A stretch of 64,000 bases of DNA from JBBDIM01 sp040880405 (GTDB lineage Bacteria; Planctomycetota; Planctomycetia; Pirellulales; Pirellulaceae). The notes under the pieces were generated by a model. That model was not told the origin of the DNA. It did not search any database and saw only the letters and a program-made list of their open reading frames with translations. The translations under genes and the position numbers were made by a program. Positions 29,101-37,097 of the stretch are shown here, piece after piece. The DNA lies in NCBI GenBank assembly GCA_040880405.1, contig JBBDIM010000079.1:1-64000 (forward strand), written 5' to 3'. Position 1 is the stretch's first letter. The number at the start of each line of letters is the position of its first letter.

Positions 29101-32100
29101 GATGTCGCCGATTTGGCAATCGACGATACGCAACTTACACGCTCCGGCGTGTCGGAGCGGACGCATGTCGGGGGTAATATCACCATCGAAGCGAGCACCA
29201 TCTCGCTGGTCGATAGCAACTTGGAGGCTTCCGGCGAGGTGAACCTGAACGCCGACTCGGTGGTGGGATTGGCGATCGATGCTGAAGGCGACGTCACCGT
29301 AGCCACGACCGACGATATCTCCCTCGCCGATGTCTCCGGTGAGCTGATCAGCCTAACGGCCGGTGGAAAGGTCACGACCTTTGATATCACCAGCACGGGG
29401 ACTGATTCAGCCGTCATCATCAGCGCGAGTGCGAACACTGGTACCTCTGTCAATGTCCGTAACATCTCCGCCGCGGGCGATGTGGATATTGACGGGGTTT
29501 CCTCGGTGATCACCGGCTCCATTGACGGTGAATTGGTTTCGGTTACTAGCACCGAGGGTTCTGCGGTTACCGGCGGCATCACCAGCTTTGGCGATGTTGA
29601 GGTTCTCGCCGGGGTTGATATCACCACCGGTGCGATCGAGACCACCAGTGGAGCAGAATTGGAAGGGCTCGTCCTGCTGGAATCCAGCGGCGGTTCGATC
29701 GACGTGCAGGGCAATATCCTTACCGACTCTAGCGATGTCACCGCTCAAGCGACCGGGGATGTCGACGTTCTGGATGTAACCACTAATGGCGGTAACATCA
29801 CCCTGATCGCGGATAGCGATGAAAATAACGCGGGCACGCTTACCTACGGCAACCTTAATGCCGGCGGTGGGGATATCTATGTGAAGGGTGCCGATGTCGT
29901 CACGACAGGCTCAACCGTCATCAATACCGATGGTGGCTCCTTCACCTTCGTTTCCGCGAATGGCAATTTCATCTTTAACAAGATTGATACCACCGGAACG
30001 TCATCCGATGGAAACGTGTCCATTAACGCGGGTGGTTTTGTCCAGGGTCTGCAAAGTCCTTCCATAACCGCGGGCAGTGGTTCCTTGGGCATCACCGCAG
30101 TCGGTGATGTTACCACCAAGGCTCTATCGGCAGGCAGTATCGATATCGAAAGCACCGGCGGCCTGATTGGGGTTACCGGGACCGTCTTCGCCGCAAATTT
30201 GGTATCGCTCGACGCGAGCGGCGATGTCGATGTCACTGGCATGATCACATCGACCGGTGGAAATGTGGTAGTCGAGGCAGGCGGAGATGTGACGTTTGGC
30301 GGCACGGTTAGCTTCCCGAATGGCTCGCTGTTGGTTGGAACGCCTGGTAACGAGGTTGGTAATTTCAGTTCACTGGCGTTATCGGGTGGGCAGAGCATTA
30401 AAGTTGCCTCTTCCGGCACCGTGACTGCTGGCACCATCACCACCCTTTCCGACGGCGGCGAGGTTGAGATTCTGGCCGTTGGCGACGTGCAGACCGGTGG
30501 CATCACGGTCCTGGAAGGTCTTAACCCCGGTACCGTGACGATCAACACCGCTGGCTCGATCACCACGGCGTCGATTTGGTCCGAAGGGGATCTAACGCTG
30601 ATTTCCAGTGGCAGTGGTGCAATCTCTAGCGGTGGCCAAGATCTAACCGCGCGACAGGGCGATATCGTGATCGATACCGAGGGTGCGGTAACCACTAGGC
30701 ATCTCTTCGCCCAAAATGGGGCGATCACCGTCGGAACGGCTACAGAAGAGGTTGCCAGCCTCACGGCCGGAAGGCTCGTTGCGGGTGAGGAGATTTCCAT
30801 TTACGCCGATGGCAAAGTTTGGCTTTCCAAAGGTTCTACTGATGGTGTCATTGCCGGAACTGGCGTGATGATTGAAGGTGCCTCGCTGTTGGTATCATTT
30901 GCTGATCCAGGGGTCCTTCAGAGCATTACAACTTCGGCAGGCGACATTAGCATTACTGTTGACACAACGGCAGTGACGAACTCGCTCAACGCCGCAGGGG
31001 GTAGCGTTACGATTATTGCTACCGGCGAAATTTCCTCCGGGGCTATCGACGCTGGCGGTAGCATCGACATTGAGGGAGACACGGGGGATATTACGACGGG
31101 GGGACTGGATTCCGGTGGGGCGATCAGCGTCGAAACGAATGGTGTGGTGTGGATCAGCAGGGGATCCGATCATATCTCCGCAACTTCTGGCGTGACGATC
31201 AGCGGGAACGCCCTGTGGGCAGTGTTCGCCAAGCCCGGAGCCTCTCGGAACATTACAACTTCCGAAGGCGACATCAGCATTGATGTTGCGACTACGGTTG
31301 AAACCGGCTCGCTCACTGCCGAAAAAGGTTCGGTCACGATCGAGGCTTCCGGAGATATCACCTCCGGGGATATCGTGGCTAACGGTAATGCCATCGATCC
31401 TAACCCGGGGAACATCACGATCGATGCAACCACGGGGGATATCACATCGGGGAGGCTTGTTTCCGGCGGAACGCTAAATGTCACAACGAGTGGAGATATT
31501 TGGATCAGCAAAAATTCCAGCGGTAGCTCCGCAAAATCCAACGTGACGATCAGCGGAAATTCGCTGTTGGCATCATTCAATGGTTCGCTCCATCGGCCGA
31601 TAGCATCCGAAGAGGGCAGCGTCAGTATCATTGTCTCAGACAACGTCATAACCCACTCACTGTCGGCCGGAACCACCGTGGATGTTGATGCCAGCGGTGC
31701 CATCCAAACCGGCACCGTCACCGGGCCGGATGGCATTGTGCTGGATGCAACCAGTGGCGACATCACCACCGGGGCATTGTCGGCGACGGGAACTGATGCG
31801 GATATTACCATCGTCACCTCGGGTGCGGTCAGTGTCGGCACCTCAAGCATGACCGCCGATAGAGCGATTGCGATTGGAACCAGCGGTGCCCGCGTCGCCA
31901 GCCTGACCAGTGGCAATCTGACTGCCGGAACCACCGTGGATGTTTACACCACCACCGGGGACATCACCACCGGCACCGTCACCGGGCCAGATGGTGTGAC
32001 GCTGGATTCGGCAACGGGCGACATTACCTCGTCCGGCGACTTGACCGCGACGGCTGGAACCGTGAGTGTTATCGCTCCACAGGGCTCGGTCGTAACGGGA

Positions 32101-32463
32101 ACGATTGATGGCGACATCTACGTACTCAACGCCGAAAGCTACACCATCAATGGTGACCTGACCAACAGCGTTGGCATTGGGTCCTCGGTGGCTCTCTATG
32201 TCGATGCCGCGTTGATCAACAGTAATGCATTCGCGGAGTTGTTGACGGTCAACGGAACTTGGACCCTCGCAGACGATACCGTAGTAAATGTTGCTGTCGA
32301 TGGGGATATCACAGATCCGGTTGGCGACTTGCCGCAGGTCATCGCATCCGCCAGTAGCGTTGATGACCAAGGTGCGACGATTAACGTCACTGACACCAAC
32401 CCGGTCGACGATTTCTTCGCCGCGTTCGACGGAACGGATTTGGAGTTGGATCTCCTCCTCTAG
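23173..32463 (+). CDS. Giant repetitive surface/secreted protein with LEDRRMLA N-terminus
   Basis: The 3096-residue protein has a basic N-terminus without a hydrophobic signal. The motif MLEDRRMLA follows at about residues 36-44, a variant of the LEPR-XLL-type signature found at the start of many giant planctomycete exported proteins. The rest is low-complexity beta-rich repeats of the type GDITTGDLDSSG, as in beta-helix or haemagglutinin-like adhesins, rich in Gly, Thr, Ser and Asp and nearly free of Cys. Two inserted globular domains (about 1167-1399 and 1774-1997) are paralogous copies, and three repeats of about 115 residues lie near 2533-2830. The C-terminus ends in LELDLLL without a recognisable anchor or dockerin. 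Adhesion or cell-surface structure is likely; no enzyme motif was seen. Gln/Asn-poor, acidic composition suggests calcium-stabilised repeats, which is inference. Confidence 0.85.
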   Translation: MAGISTKRHGNRKSTGAKRTNRRRLAMTNPAMEMLEDRRMLAIDIIGLSGGVLEMEVSGTENINISTKGADLLVTGSGGYSKVFDSVTYFGGFSAADKLEGISLEGDISPSTQQLTIASDFTGLTSGITVEDLTNVTFQGALTGGDFDLQGTGFFSVTSSSGLGIGALTANFGGNITFSANITAESIDLVGRAFSSPGSVSVTTTGADGISIETTLSSLNARGTYHAQGTGGISLTTPSPTSSIQTDNLQTDGGTLSAAGGNLWVYGTLNTGNGAINFDDLEGSVTLSKGLTAGSLSAVSVASFSANGTSPVIINDGDLTIEATNANVRFQGDISTNGGNVSLESPSFRDVRVRSVDTDGGDFFVKTGSFYNNNGDVLDTGDGEIVLEVASNIGLNGPVTTGSFSALGTNSFRGQGSFSITASTGDISIDSLGRELLAGGLLETTSEGSGIYLNSDPTQRTIVSDLRTNGGKIESIGNNFQTSYGKSIETSGGHFDLSGHTGNIQIYGGVIVGSLDATNVASFTYSTTETLVATVGDVEIETTTGGIQITADIDAEGSVSLIAPNSQFVRIRGVETQGGNFVARGREFRNENGNMIVTNGGDINMNFAELVLIRDDVLTAGGDICLTADTLNASTAGVDFDTSGGYATFNVGTANIAGKLDTDGGTLNISLAPTAPNFYPEGSPVLFTVGEGNIVFNDGSILAIDPYKLSVAVGDKFDLVRAMDGEIENVDESLQVLSVGLDQDGNDITFGILDIGSNGINSGERLQVIADSTAAGAAKDITAFGPGNYRIVRDEAGTTVNEEDDFILLYRDCLLIMRRPVGFVSSVDVTGDAASSDTFTIDLSGGDPLVTGGVNFDGGDGAGFDEVFLINGTPTITTYTYFDDTSGQIKIEGVTPNFGSAGIFEYENVQQINDENSSGEIIFLLPLTSGHNAYLENSTLGSQITGVTFTNTLFANPSDSIFIDGRGGPNTIHIGQSEGPTAGQTYILPGVDLIIDSELDDVLLNADFLSGGSFIIDAATFTALEDTFFTLTSAANFTLSGELLAEGEGDRTFIAGNFDITAAAVNFNNANLLATDEDGILLVSTVGDITTGNIEGSFAGAAITLTAAVDANVSSVTTNDGAFNVTGVNLYVDDAGIINTGTGDWNIAVSGTFEIDLLSTPQFQDLHFEGFEDPAWAANLPGNWQNSAGGDIEKVPSGNAGIPSYEGSSHAIITNLSEVDDVFGDPSLGGSSPYTQFGGYSDQFGGGFATSLHVYLDPGNWDNGDGFDFSSAVSNQDGGHLRDFIAHIGKVGGALLFNGSNNSDRNFNGFKLLNENNATPFTINSAGWYAIEHVFYDDGGFLSVDINLRDASGNLLFTVTRETMDDIATTVGGNRYGWLVFNNIDGLAVDNTRLFVASRQHIGGEINVSAGSVELPDSSILASGDVDIESTSGSITMQDLETTGPTATVQITSADAISMGDVTAVDGAVTITALNQTELENIATAAGNVTITSTASSVDTYDVTTAGGNVLITAATDITTMDIDTSGDVGGTITLIAEGDISTDDLTSQDANITLDAGGEILSGNGVTGGGDYDAFADGDVTVGDVTSLGGDIDLTSVNGDVTHGDLDSSGSGGDITILATAGSVTGGNITTGGGDLLIDALNNILVGMIDANGLAAPSLGTVLIESEEGSVTTGSIISFGEITISAAGDITVPELETTGSAAAISLFGDADAYLGSITTLGGDLTIAGYTGSDLANLYFSSDAVVNTGTGNWDISVAGEVVFEESTINPVVIHFEGFEDPSWETDSSSDNWQEFGTTLTRAESGDGGIDSATGVAHAVMGTDGGIFTRFGGYSTEFQNGFSTSLAVYLDPADFSNGDGFDYTVAASRQTGAHLRDFIFHVGMVDGDLLVNASNNTDGQFNAFKLNNENGGDNFEITTAGWYTLEHVFRDDNGVLAVDLNLKNESGTELYSITRSNATDYIATVVGGNRYGWIIFNDVADLAIDDTQLTRSGVSERTHVGGNITIEASTISLVDSNLEASGEVNLNADSVVGLAIDAEGDVTVATTDDISLADVSGELISLTAGGKVTTFDITSTGTDSAVIISASANTGTSVNVRNISAAGDVDIDGVSSVITGSIDGELVSVTSTEGSAVTGGITSFGDVEVLAGVDITTGAIETTSGAELEGLVLLESSGGSIDVQGNILTDSSDVTAQATGDVDVLDVTTNGGNITLIADSDENNAGTLTYGNLNAGGGDIYVKGADVVTTGSTVINTDGGSFTFVSANGNFIFNKIDTTGTSSDGNVSINAGGFVQGLQSPSITAGSGSLGITAVGDVTTKALSAGSIDIESTGGLIGVTGTVFAANLVSLDASGDVDVTGMITSTGGNVVVEAGGDVTFGGTVSFPNGSLLVGTPGNEVGNFSSLALSGGQSIKVASSGTVTAGTITTLSDGGEVEILAVGDVQTGGITVLEGLNPGTVTINTAGSITTASIWSEGDLTLISSGSGAISSGGQDLTARQGDIVIDTEGAVTTRHLFAQNGAITVGTATEEVASLTAGRLVAGEEISIYADGKVWLSKGSTDGVIAGTGVMIEGASLLVSFADPGVLQSITTSAGDISITVDTTAVTNSLNAAGGSVTIIATGEISSGAIDAGGSIDIEGDTGDITTGGLDSGGAISVETNGVVWISRGSDHISATSGVTISGNALWAVFAKPGASRNITTSEGDISIDVATTVETGSLTAEKGSVTIEASGDITSGDIVANGNAIDPNPGNITIDATTGDITSGRLVSGGTLNVTTSGDIWISKNSSGSSAKSNVTISGNSLLASFNGSLHRPIASEEGSVSIIVSDNVITHSLSAGTTVDVDASGAIQTGTVTGPDGIVLDATSGDITTGALSATGTDADITIVTSGAVSVGTSSMTADRAIAIGTSGARVASLTSGNLTAGTTVDVYTTTGDITTGTVTGPDGVTLDSATGDITSSGDLTATAGTVSVIAPQGSVVTGTIDGDIYVLNAESYTINGDLTNSVGIGSSVALYVDAALINSNAFAELLTVNGTWTLADDTVVNVAVDGDITDPVGDLPQVIASASSVDDQGATINVTDTNPVDDFFAAFDGTDLELDLLL
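26671..27369 (+). repeat. Inserted globular domain, copy 1 (within giant gene)
   Basis: This encodes about 233 residues starting HFEGFEDPAW, with QFGGYSDQFGGGFATSLHVY, GGHLRDFIAHIGKV, FNGFKLLNENN, GWYAIEHVF and VGGNRYGWLVFNN. It aligns throughout with 28492-29163. It interrupts the simple beta-repeats and looks like a beta-sandwich (lectin or concanavalin-like) by pattern only. Confidence 0.7.
28492..29163 (+). repeat. Inserted globular domain, copy 2 (within giant gene)
   Basis: This encodes about 224 residues starting HFEGFEDPSW, with RFGGYSTEFQNGFSTSLAVY, GAHLRDFIFHVGMV, FNAFKLNNENG, GWYTLEHVF and VGGNRYGWIIFND. Both copies are preceded by VNTGTGxWxI and followed by HxGGxIxI, so the duplicated unit includes the borders. 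Confidence 0.7.
30769..31660 (+). repeat. Three tandem 110-117-residue repeats in the giant gene
   Basis: Three units each read G(R/G)L-x-(A/S)G, then (V/I)W(L/I)S(K/R), G(V/T)xI-x-G-x-(S/A)L, a short loop, then (T/S)x(A/E)(G/E)(D/S)(I/V)SI. They begin near 30769, 31099 and 31450. Spacing is about 330-350 nt, so the repeats are recognisable at protein level and moderately diverged at DNA level. Confidence 0.6.
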
Positions 32464-32491
32464 CGTTCGCTCGAACACTATTGAAAAAAAC

Positions 32492-32523
32492 AAAAGCCGT
32501 CTCCCCTCCGGGAGGCGGCTTTT
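32492..32523. terminator. Bidirectional terminator between the giant gene and rnpB
   Basis: AAAAGCCGTCTCCC pairs with GGGAGGCGGCTTTT over 14 positions (one T-G), with a 4-nt loop. A-rich sequence on the left and T-rich sequence on the right make it work for both the plus-strand giant gene and minus-strand rnpB. Confidence 0.85.
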
Positions 32524-32551
32524 TTCTTTGTCGCTTCGCAAGAACAGAAAA

Positions 32552-33015
<464 letters not shown>

Positions 33016-33021
33016 GCTGTA

Positions 33022-33050
33022 AGCATACGCCGGTAGGGCTGGTTTGCCAA
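33022..33050 (-). promoter_or_regulatory. Promoter of rnpB
   Basis: On the minus strand TTGGCA (33045-33050), a 17-bp spacer and TATGCT (33022-33027). The predicted start of transcription at about 33015 coincides with the 5' base of helix P1, which supports both calls. Confidence 0.7.
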
Positions 33051-33088
33051 ACGGGCCTCCGCGGCCCAACAATCCGGCGGAAAGAATC

Positions 33089-33292
33089 AGATTTAGCCAC
33101 AGAGGTCACAGAGGGCACAGAGAGAGTCGCATGCGGAAGTCGACCGTGATCGAGCCTCGCCCTTGTTCAGCCCAACAATTCGCTTGCGTCCCGGAAGGAT
33201 ATTTGTGGCATGTAGTTCGCGGCAATTGACGAAAACCTCACCCCTTTCCTCTCTGTGATCTCTGTGATCTCTGTGACCTCTGTGGCTAAATC
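33089..33292. repeat. Inverted-repeat cassette built from CACAGAG-type 9-mers
   Basis: The left arm (33089-33124) and right arm (about 33249-33292) are inverted copies beginning AGATTTAGCCACAGAGGTCACAGAG when read inwards. Each arm is a short tandem array of 9-nt units: about three on the left and four on the right (CTCTGTGAT-type). The 125-bp centre shows no ORF or fold. Arrays starting TTAGCCACAGAG are, from memory, widespread in planctomycete and other genomes. The cassette lies in the 437-bp gap between rnpB and the membrane-protein gene, which has no other feature apart from the rnpB promoter. Confidence 0.7.
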
Positions 33293-33452
33293 TTTTTTGC
33301 GAGTGGCTTCAGTTTGTCCTGCGCTGCCGCACTTCGCCCCCGGCGTTTGTTGGGTTGAATTTGAGGGCGTGGGGCAAGATTCTCGGTTGGCGATCGATTA
33401 TCCTTGGGGGGACTGCTACAACACGCCCTGGAATTTCACCCGAGGCCGGAAC

Positions 33453-34760
33453 ATGAGACGTGCGGAAGGTTCGCCGAACCAGGTGATTTCAGAGAAGCCA
33501 CTCTGGCTCGCTGGGCTTTTTGTGCTGGTGATTGCCGTGGGGGTTTGCCAAGTTGCGGCCCAGGACAATGTGCTGGAGCCCATCGCGGAGAACGTAGCGA
33601 CCGTTGAAGGGGAGCGGGGGGAGGCCGGGGCGGCTCAGATTTATACTTCGCCGCAAGCGCTGCTGTCGGAGTTTATGGGGAAGCGGCGGTCGGGGCTGCT
33701 GTTGCAGGGGATGGATCAGGTGGTGGGGGTGACCGCTACCGGGCTCTCGCCGATTATGGTGGTCTCGTTTACCGGGCCGGTGGTGTATGGGCTGACCGCA
33801 GCGGAAGAGCGGGCGGGGTTGGTGTTTTTGTACCAGCCGTGGTTTTTCATCCCGGCTATTTTGATCACGGTGCTGGTGCTGTTGAAGGACACCATCCTCA
33901 CCTTCGCCGGATACCTGAAGTTGCCGCTGGATATTTTGGGGATCATTTTTCACGCGATGGGGTTTCTACTGGGGTTTCCTCTGATTTACCAGTTGCTGAA
34001 TGTGCCGCGCGGTCCCGGCGAGGCGGAGGGGATGGGGCTGTGGGGCGTGACGATTTTGGTGCTGATGTACCTGTTTTATGTCAGCACGTGGGCGCTGAGT
34101 AACGCGTTTGAGATTTTGATTTTGCTGAGTCCCATTCCGCTGGTCGATACGGTGCTGCGGATTGGGCGGGGGGGGATCATCATTGGGATGTACCTGCTGT
34201 GTTGGATTCACCCAGTGTTGGGGTTTCTGGTGGCGGTGCCGATTGTGATTTTGTCGCTGGTGCTGTTCGAGCGGACGCTGCGGCTCACTTGGCTGGGTGG
34301 CCGGGTTTGCTGGGATTTGGTTTCCGGGCGGCGACAGGCCGTGTCAGCCGAGACCGATCACCTGATGGCCTTCACCGGGCTACTTGCAAGCGGGCCGCCG
34401 ATATTCACACTGGGGCAGGTGGTCCGACGCGATGGGGACCTGGAGTTTCGCGCCAGGCGTTTGGTGGTGGGGCCGTGGAAGTACTACCCGCTAGCATCGA
34501 AAGGGCTGGCCGTGGCGAAAGGGACGCTGTACCCAGCGATTGTGCAGGAGGATGGCCAGCGGCACCGATTGCTCTTGCGGCTGCTGCCCGCGTACCGGGG
34601 CGAGGAGACTTGGCTGGGGCAATGGTTGGGGACGGAGAAGACCTTGGACCGGACCTGGGGCAGTTCGGCCCGACTCGGCTGGCGAGCGATCCAAGCATTG
34701 TGGAACCGATCGGAAGACAACCCCCCAACAAACGCCCCACACCCCTCCGGTGACACATAG
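33453..34760 (+). CDS. Polytopic membrane protein of unknown function
   Basis: The 435-residue protein has an N-terminal hydrophobic signal (PLWLAGLFVLVIAVGVCQVAA) and a short extracytoplasmic segment. It then has about five membrane spans between residues 110 and 280, for example PAILITVLVLLKDTILTFAG, VTILVLMYLFYVSTWALS and PVLGFLVAVPIVILSLVLF. The C-terminal 150 residues are soluble and basic. I do not recognise the family. The open frame extends 66 codons upstream into the 9-mer repeat; the start at 33453 is preferred because the signal peptide follows it directly. It heads a plus-strand group with the Cys-rich lipoprotein and MgtC-like genes, although a terminator-like hairpin intervenes. 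Confidence 0.7.
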   Translation: MRRAEGSPNQVISEKPLWLAGLFVLVIAVGVCQVAAQDNVLEPIAENVATVEGERGEAGAAQIYTSPQALLSEFMGKRRSGLLLQGMDQVVGVTATGLSPIMVVSFTGPVVYGLTAAEERAGLVFLYQPWFFIPAILITVLVLLKDTILTFAGYLKLPLDILGIIFHAMGFLLGFPLIYQLLNVPRGPGEAEGMGLWGVTILVLMYLFYVSTWALSNAFEILILLSPIPLVDTVLRIGRGGIIIGMYLLCWIHPVLGFLVAVPIVILSLVLFERTLRLTWLGGRVCWDLVSGRRQAVSAETDHLMAFTGLLASGPPIFTLGQVVRRDGDLEFRARRLVVGPWKYYPLASKGLAVAKGTLYPAIVQEDGQRHRLLLRLLPAYRGEETWLGQWLGTEKTLDRTWGSSARLGWRAIQALWNRSEDNPPTNAPHPSGDT

Positions 34761-34887
34761 CATTCCACCACATTAGCGCCAGTGGTTACTATATTACCAA
34801 TTTTCGAATTCTCGGTTGGAGTTGCGGTCTCCCGCTAACCGATGAGGTATGCTAACGACGAGCGATTTCGTTTTGCGAGATTCGCTC

Positions 34888-34922
34888 AAGGCCGTCAAGT
34901 ACCTGCCCCACTTGACGGCCTT
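34888..34922 (+). terminator. Intrinsic terminator
   Basis: AAGGCCGTCAAGT (34888-34900) pairs perfectly with ACTTGACGGCCTT (34910-34922) around a 9-nt loop, followed by T-rich TTTTCGTTTCTT. It lies about 130 bp past the membrane-protein stop. The rest of 34761-35116 shows no gene. Confidence 0.75.
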
Positions 34923-35116
34923 TTTTCGTTTCTTGACGCGTCCTCCGCAGGTGGCAGGGCCCGGCCGCCGATGAATTTGTGGCAAACTTTGCCGGTTGTG
35001 ACGATTTTCTTGATTATGGGGATTCTCAGGCCGATATCTCTTGTGAGGGCGTTTGCCGGATCGGCGGATCGCCTTTCGCTTGAAATCAAAAAACTTTCCC
35101 CCGACCAACCGAGTGG

Positions 35117-35767
35117 ATGGCGATGAATCGACTCACCTTGCCGCTGCTGCTTTTGACACTAGCCATCACGAGTACCGGCTGCCGCACGGTGCCGAGCTGC
35201 AATTCGTGCCACTTCCCCGGCGAAACGACCGCCATAGGATCTTGTGGCGGATGCGGTCAGGCGGACTGCTGCGATGTTTCGTGTTGCGGCCCGAAATATG
35301 ATGTTTGCCTGCCGCGGTTTCCATGGTTGGCGCTGCGAGATTGTATCCGGGCTCGAGTTACCTGCGGGGCCGGCTGCTCTGAAGAGGTTTACTGGGGCGA
35401 GTGGTTTTCCGATCCGCCGAAGTGCGACCCCTGCTGTGGCGATCAGTATGTTGGACCGCGGCCACCTGGGTCATGTCGTCCGCGGTTGATTGAACTTCTG
35501 CATGTCGGCAAACATTGCGGCACCGGCAACTGTGGCTCCTGTAGCGGGTGTGGCAGTAGCCCCGCCTACCAAATGTCTTCCGGGCACACGTCGGAAATTC
35601 ATTACTCCGGCGAGATGCATCATCACGGCGAGCCGATGCCGAGCGAGATGGTACCGGGCGAGTACTACGAACCGTCGGACCAGGTGTTTCACACGCATCA
35701 GCAGCCAACCTATCCGACCTCGAGTGGATCGCGTTCACCGCATCAGCTTGGGCGGGGATCGCTGTAG
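35117..35767 (+). CDS. Cysteine-rich lipoprotein
   Basis: The 216-residue protein has a lipoprotein signal (LPLLLLTLAITSTGC, lipidation Cys at residue 22) and then about twenty further cysteines before residue 150, in clusters such as CGGCGQADCCDVSCCG and CGTGNCGSCSGCG. The C-terminal 60 residues are rich in His, Ser, Pro and Met and lack cysteine. The Cys pattern suggests disulfide knots or metal binding at the outer face; no named family was recognised. ATG 35117 or ATG 35123 could start it. The MgtC/DUF4010 gene begins 3 bp after its stop, so the two are almost certainly co-transcribed. Confidence 0.7.
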   Translation: MAMNRLTLPLLLLTLAITSTGCRTVPSCNSCHFPGETTAIGSCGGCGQADCCDVSCCGPKYDVCLPRFPWLALRDCIRARVTCGAGCSEEVYWGEWFSDPPKCDPCCGDQYVGPRPPGSCRPRLIELLHVGKHCGTGNCGSCSGCGSSPAYQMSSGHTSEIHYSGEMHHHGEPMPSEMVPGEYYEPSDQVFHTHQQPTYPTSSGSRSPHQLGRGSL

Positions 35768-35770
35768 TTC

Positions 35771-37009
35771 ATGGACGTGGAGATTGTCCTAAAACTTTTT
35801 GTCGCGGCGGGCCTGGGGCTGCTGGTTGGCTTGCAGCGGGAGTGGACCGCGCCGCATGTCGCCGGGCTGCGAACGTTCGCGTTGATCACGATTTTGGGGA
35901 CCGTGGTCGGACTGCTCGATCCGCAATCCCATGGCTGGTTGATCAGTGCCGGGTTGGTGGCGGTGGCGGCGATGATGATCGTCGGCAACGTGATCAAGTT
36001 CGCCGACTCGGAGCGCGAGCCGGGTTTGACGACCGAGGCCGCCGGACTGGTGATGTATCTGGTGGGAGTTGCCATCGCGCTGGACCAGATGGAAATGGGG
36101 GTGCTGGTCGCGGGCGGAACGGCGGTTCTGCTGCACTGGAAGAAGCGCTTGCACCGGTTTGTGCGGGGGATCGGCAAGGAAGATATCCGGGCGATCATCC
36201 AACTGGTGCTCATCGGCCTGGTAATCTTGCCGGTATTACCGGACGAGACCTATGGGCCTTACGATGTGCTCAACCCGTTTGAGATTTGGCTAATCGTCGT
36301 TTTGATTGTCGGTATCAGCCTCTTGGGTTATATCGTCACCAAGTTTCTGGGGAGCAAGGCGGGAACGCTGCTCAGCGGAATTTTGGGAGGCGTGATTTCC
36401 AGCACAGCGACCACCATTAGCTATTCACGGCGGGCGGCGCGCATGCCGGAGAGCTCTCAACTGGCCGGGGTGATTATCGCCATTGCCTCGACCATCGTAT
36501 TCATTCGCGTATTCGTGGAAGTGGGCATTGTGGCCCCGGACATTCTGTCCTCGGTGACTCCACCACTGGCCGCGATGATGGGGCTGATGGCCCTGATTTC
36601 GGCCGGGATGTACTTCATGCACGATCGGGAAGCGACCCAGGTTCCAACGGATAAGCATCCGTCGGAGCTTAAGGCGGCGATATTGTTCGGACTGGCCTAC
36701 GCCGCCGTGTTGTTCATTGTGGCCGCGGTGCAGGAGAATTTTGACGACGAAGCGTTGTATCTCGTGGCGGCACTGTCCGGCCTGACCGAGATGGACGCAA
36801 TCACGCTCTCGGCAGCCCAGATGGTCAGTCAGGAGCGGATTGGGGTCGATACCGGCTGGCGGATGATTCTCATCGGTTTTCTGTCGAATCTGGGATTTAA
36901 GTTCGCCGCCATCGCTCTGCTGGGCCCAAGGGGACTGATGCTGCGAATGTTGGCCGCGTTTGGAATCGCTTTTGCGGGCGGGATCGCGATCATCTTCTTC
37001 TGGCCTTAA
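35771..37009 (+). CDS. MgtC/SapB family membrane protein with DUF4010
   Basis: The 412-residue inner-membrane protein begins with an MgtC/SapB-like domain (about 1-140) showing GLLVGLQREWTAPHVAGLRTF and TTEAAGLVMYLVGVAIA. A DUF4010-type region (about 150-412) follows with KFLGSKAGTLLSGILGGVISSTATTISYSRRA and the closing GLMLRMLAAFGIAFAGG. About ten membrane spans are visible. This two-domain architecture is common in bacteria; a transport or magnesium-homeostasis link is inferred from MgtC, and no substrate is established. It starts 3 bp after the Cys-rich lipoprotein gene. Confidence 0.85.
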   Translation: MDVEIVLKLFVAAGLGLLVGLQREWTAPHVAGLRTFALITILGTVVGLLDPQSHGWLISAGLVAVAAMMIVGNVIKFADSEREPGLTTEAAGLVMYLVGVAIALDQMEMGVLVAGGTAVLLHWKKRLHRFVRGIGKEDIRAIIQLVLIGLVILPVLPDETYGPYDVLNPFEIWLIVVLIVGISLLGYIVTKFLGSKAGTLLSGILGGVISSTATTISYSRRAARMPESSQLAGVIIAIASTIVFIRVFVEVGIVAPDILSSVTPPLAAMMGLMALISAGMYFMHDREATQVPTDKHPSELKAAILFGLAYAAVLFIVAAVQENFDDEALYLVAALSGLTEMDAITLSAAQMVSQERIGVDTGWRMILIGFLSNLGFKFAAIALLGPRGLMLRMLAAFGIAFAGGIAIIFFWP

Positions 37010-37097
37010 CCGGCGTGATGTCGCGGGCGTGGATTCGCCATTTCAAGAGGCCGACGGGAACGTCGGCGAGCGGGGTGCGGTTTCGCCTTGTGCCTGC

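Noticed and set aside
25599..32541. Multiple minus-strand open frames of 100-307 residues inside the giant gene
   Set aside because: They are translations of the complementary strand of low-complexity repeats (Thr/Val/Pro/Ser-rich) without start signals or domains.
33255..33452. 66-codon upstream extension of the membrane-protein gene
   Set aside because: It begins inside the 9-mer repeat (MISVISVTSVA is translated repeat); the real signal peptide follows the ATG at 33453.
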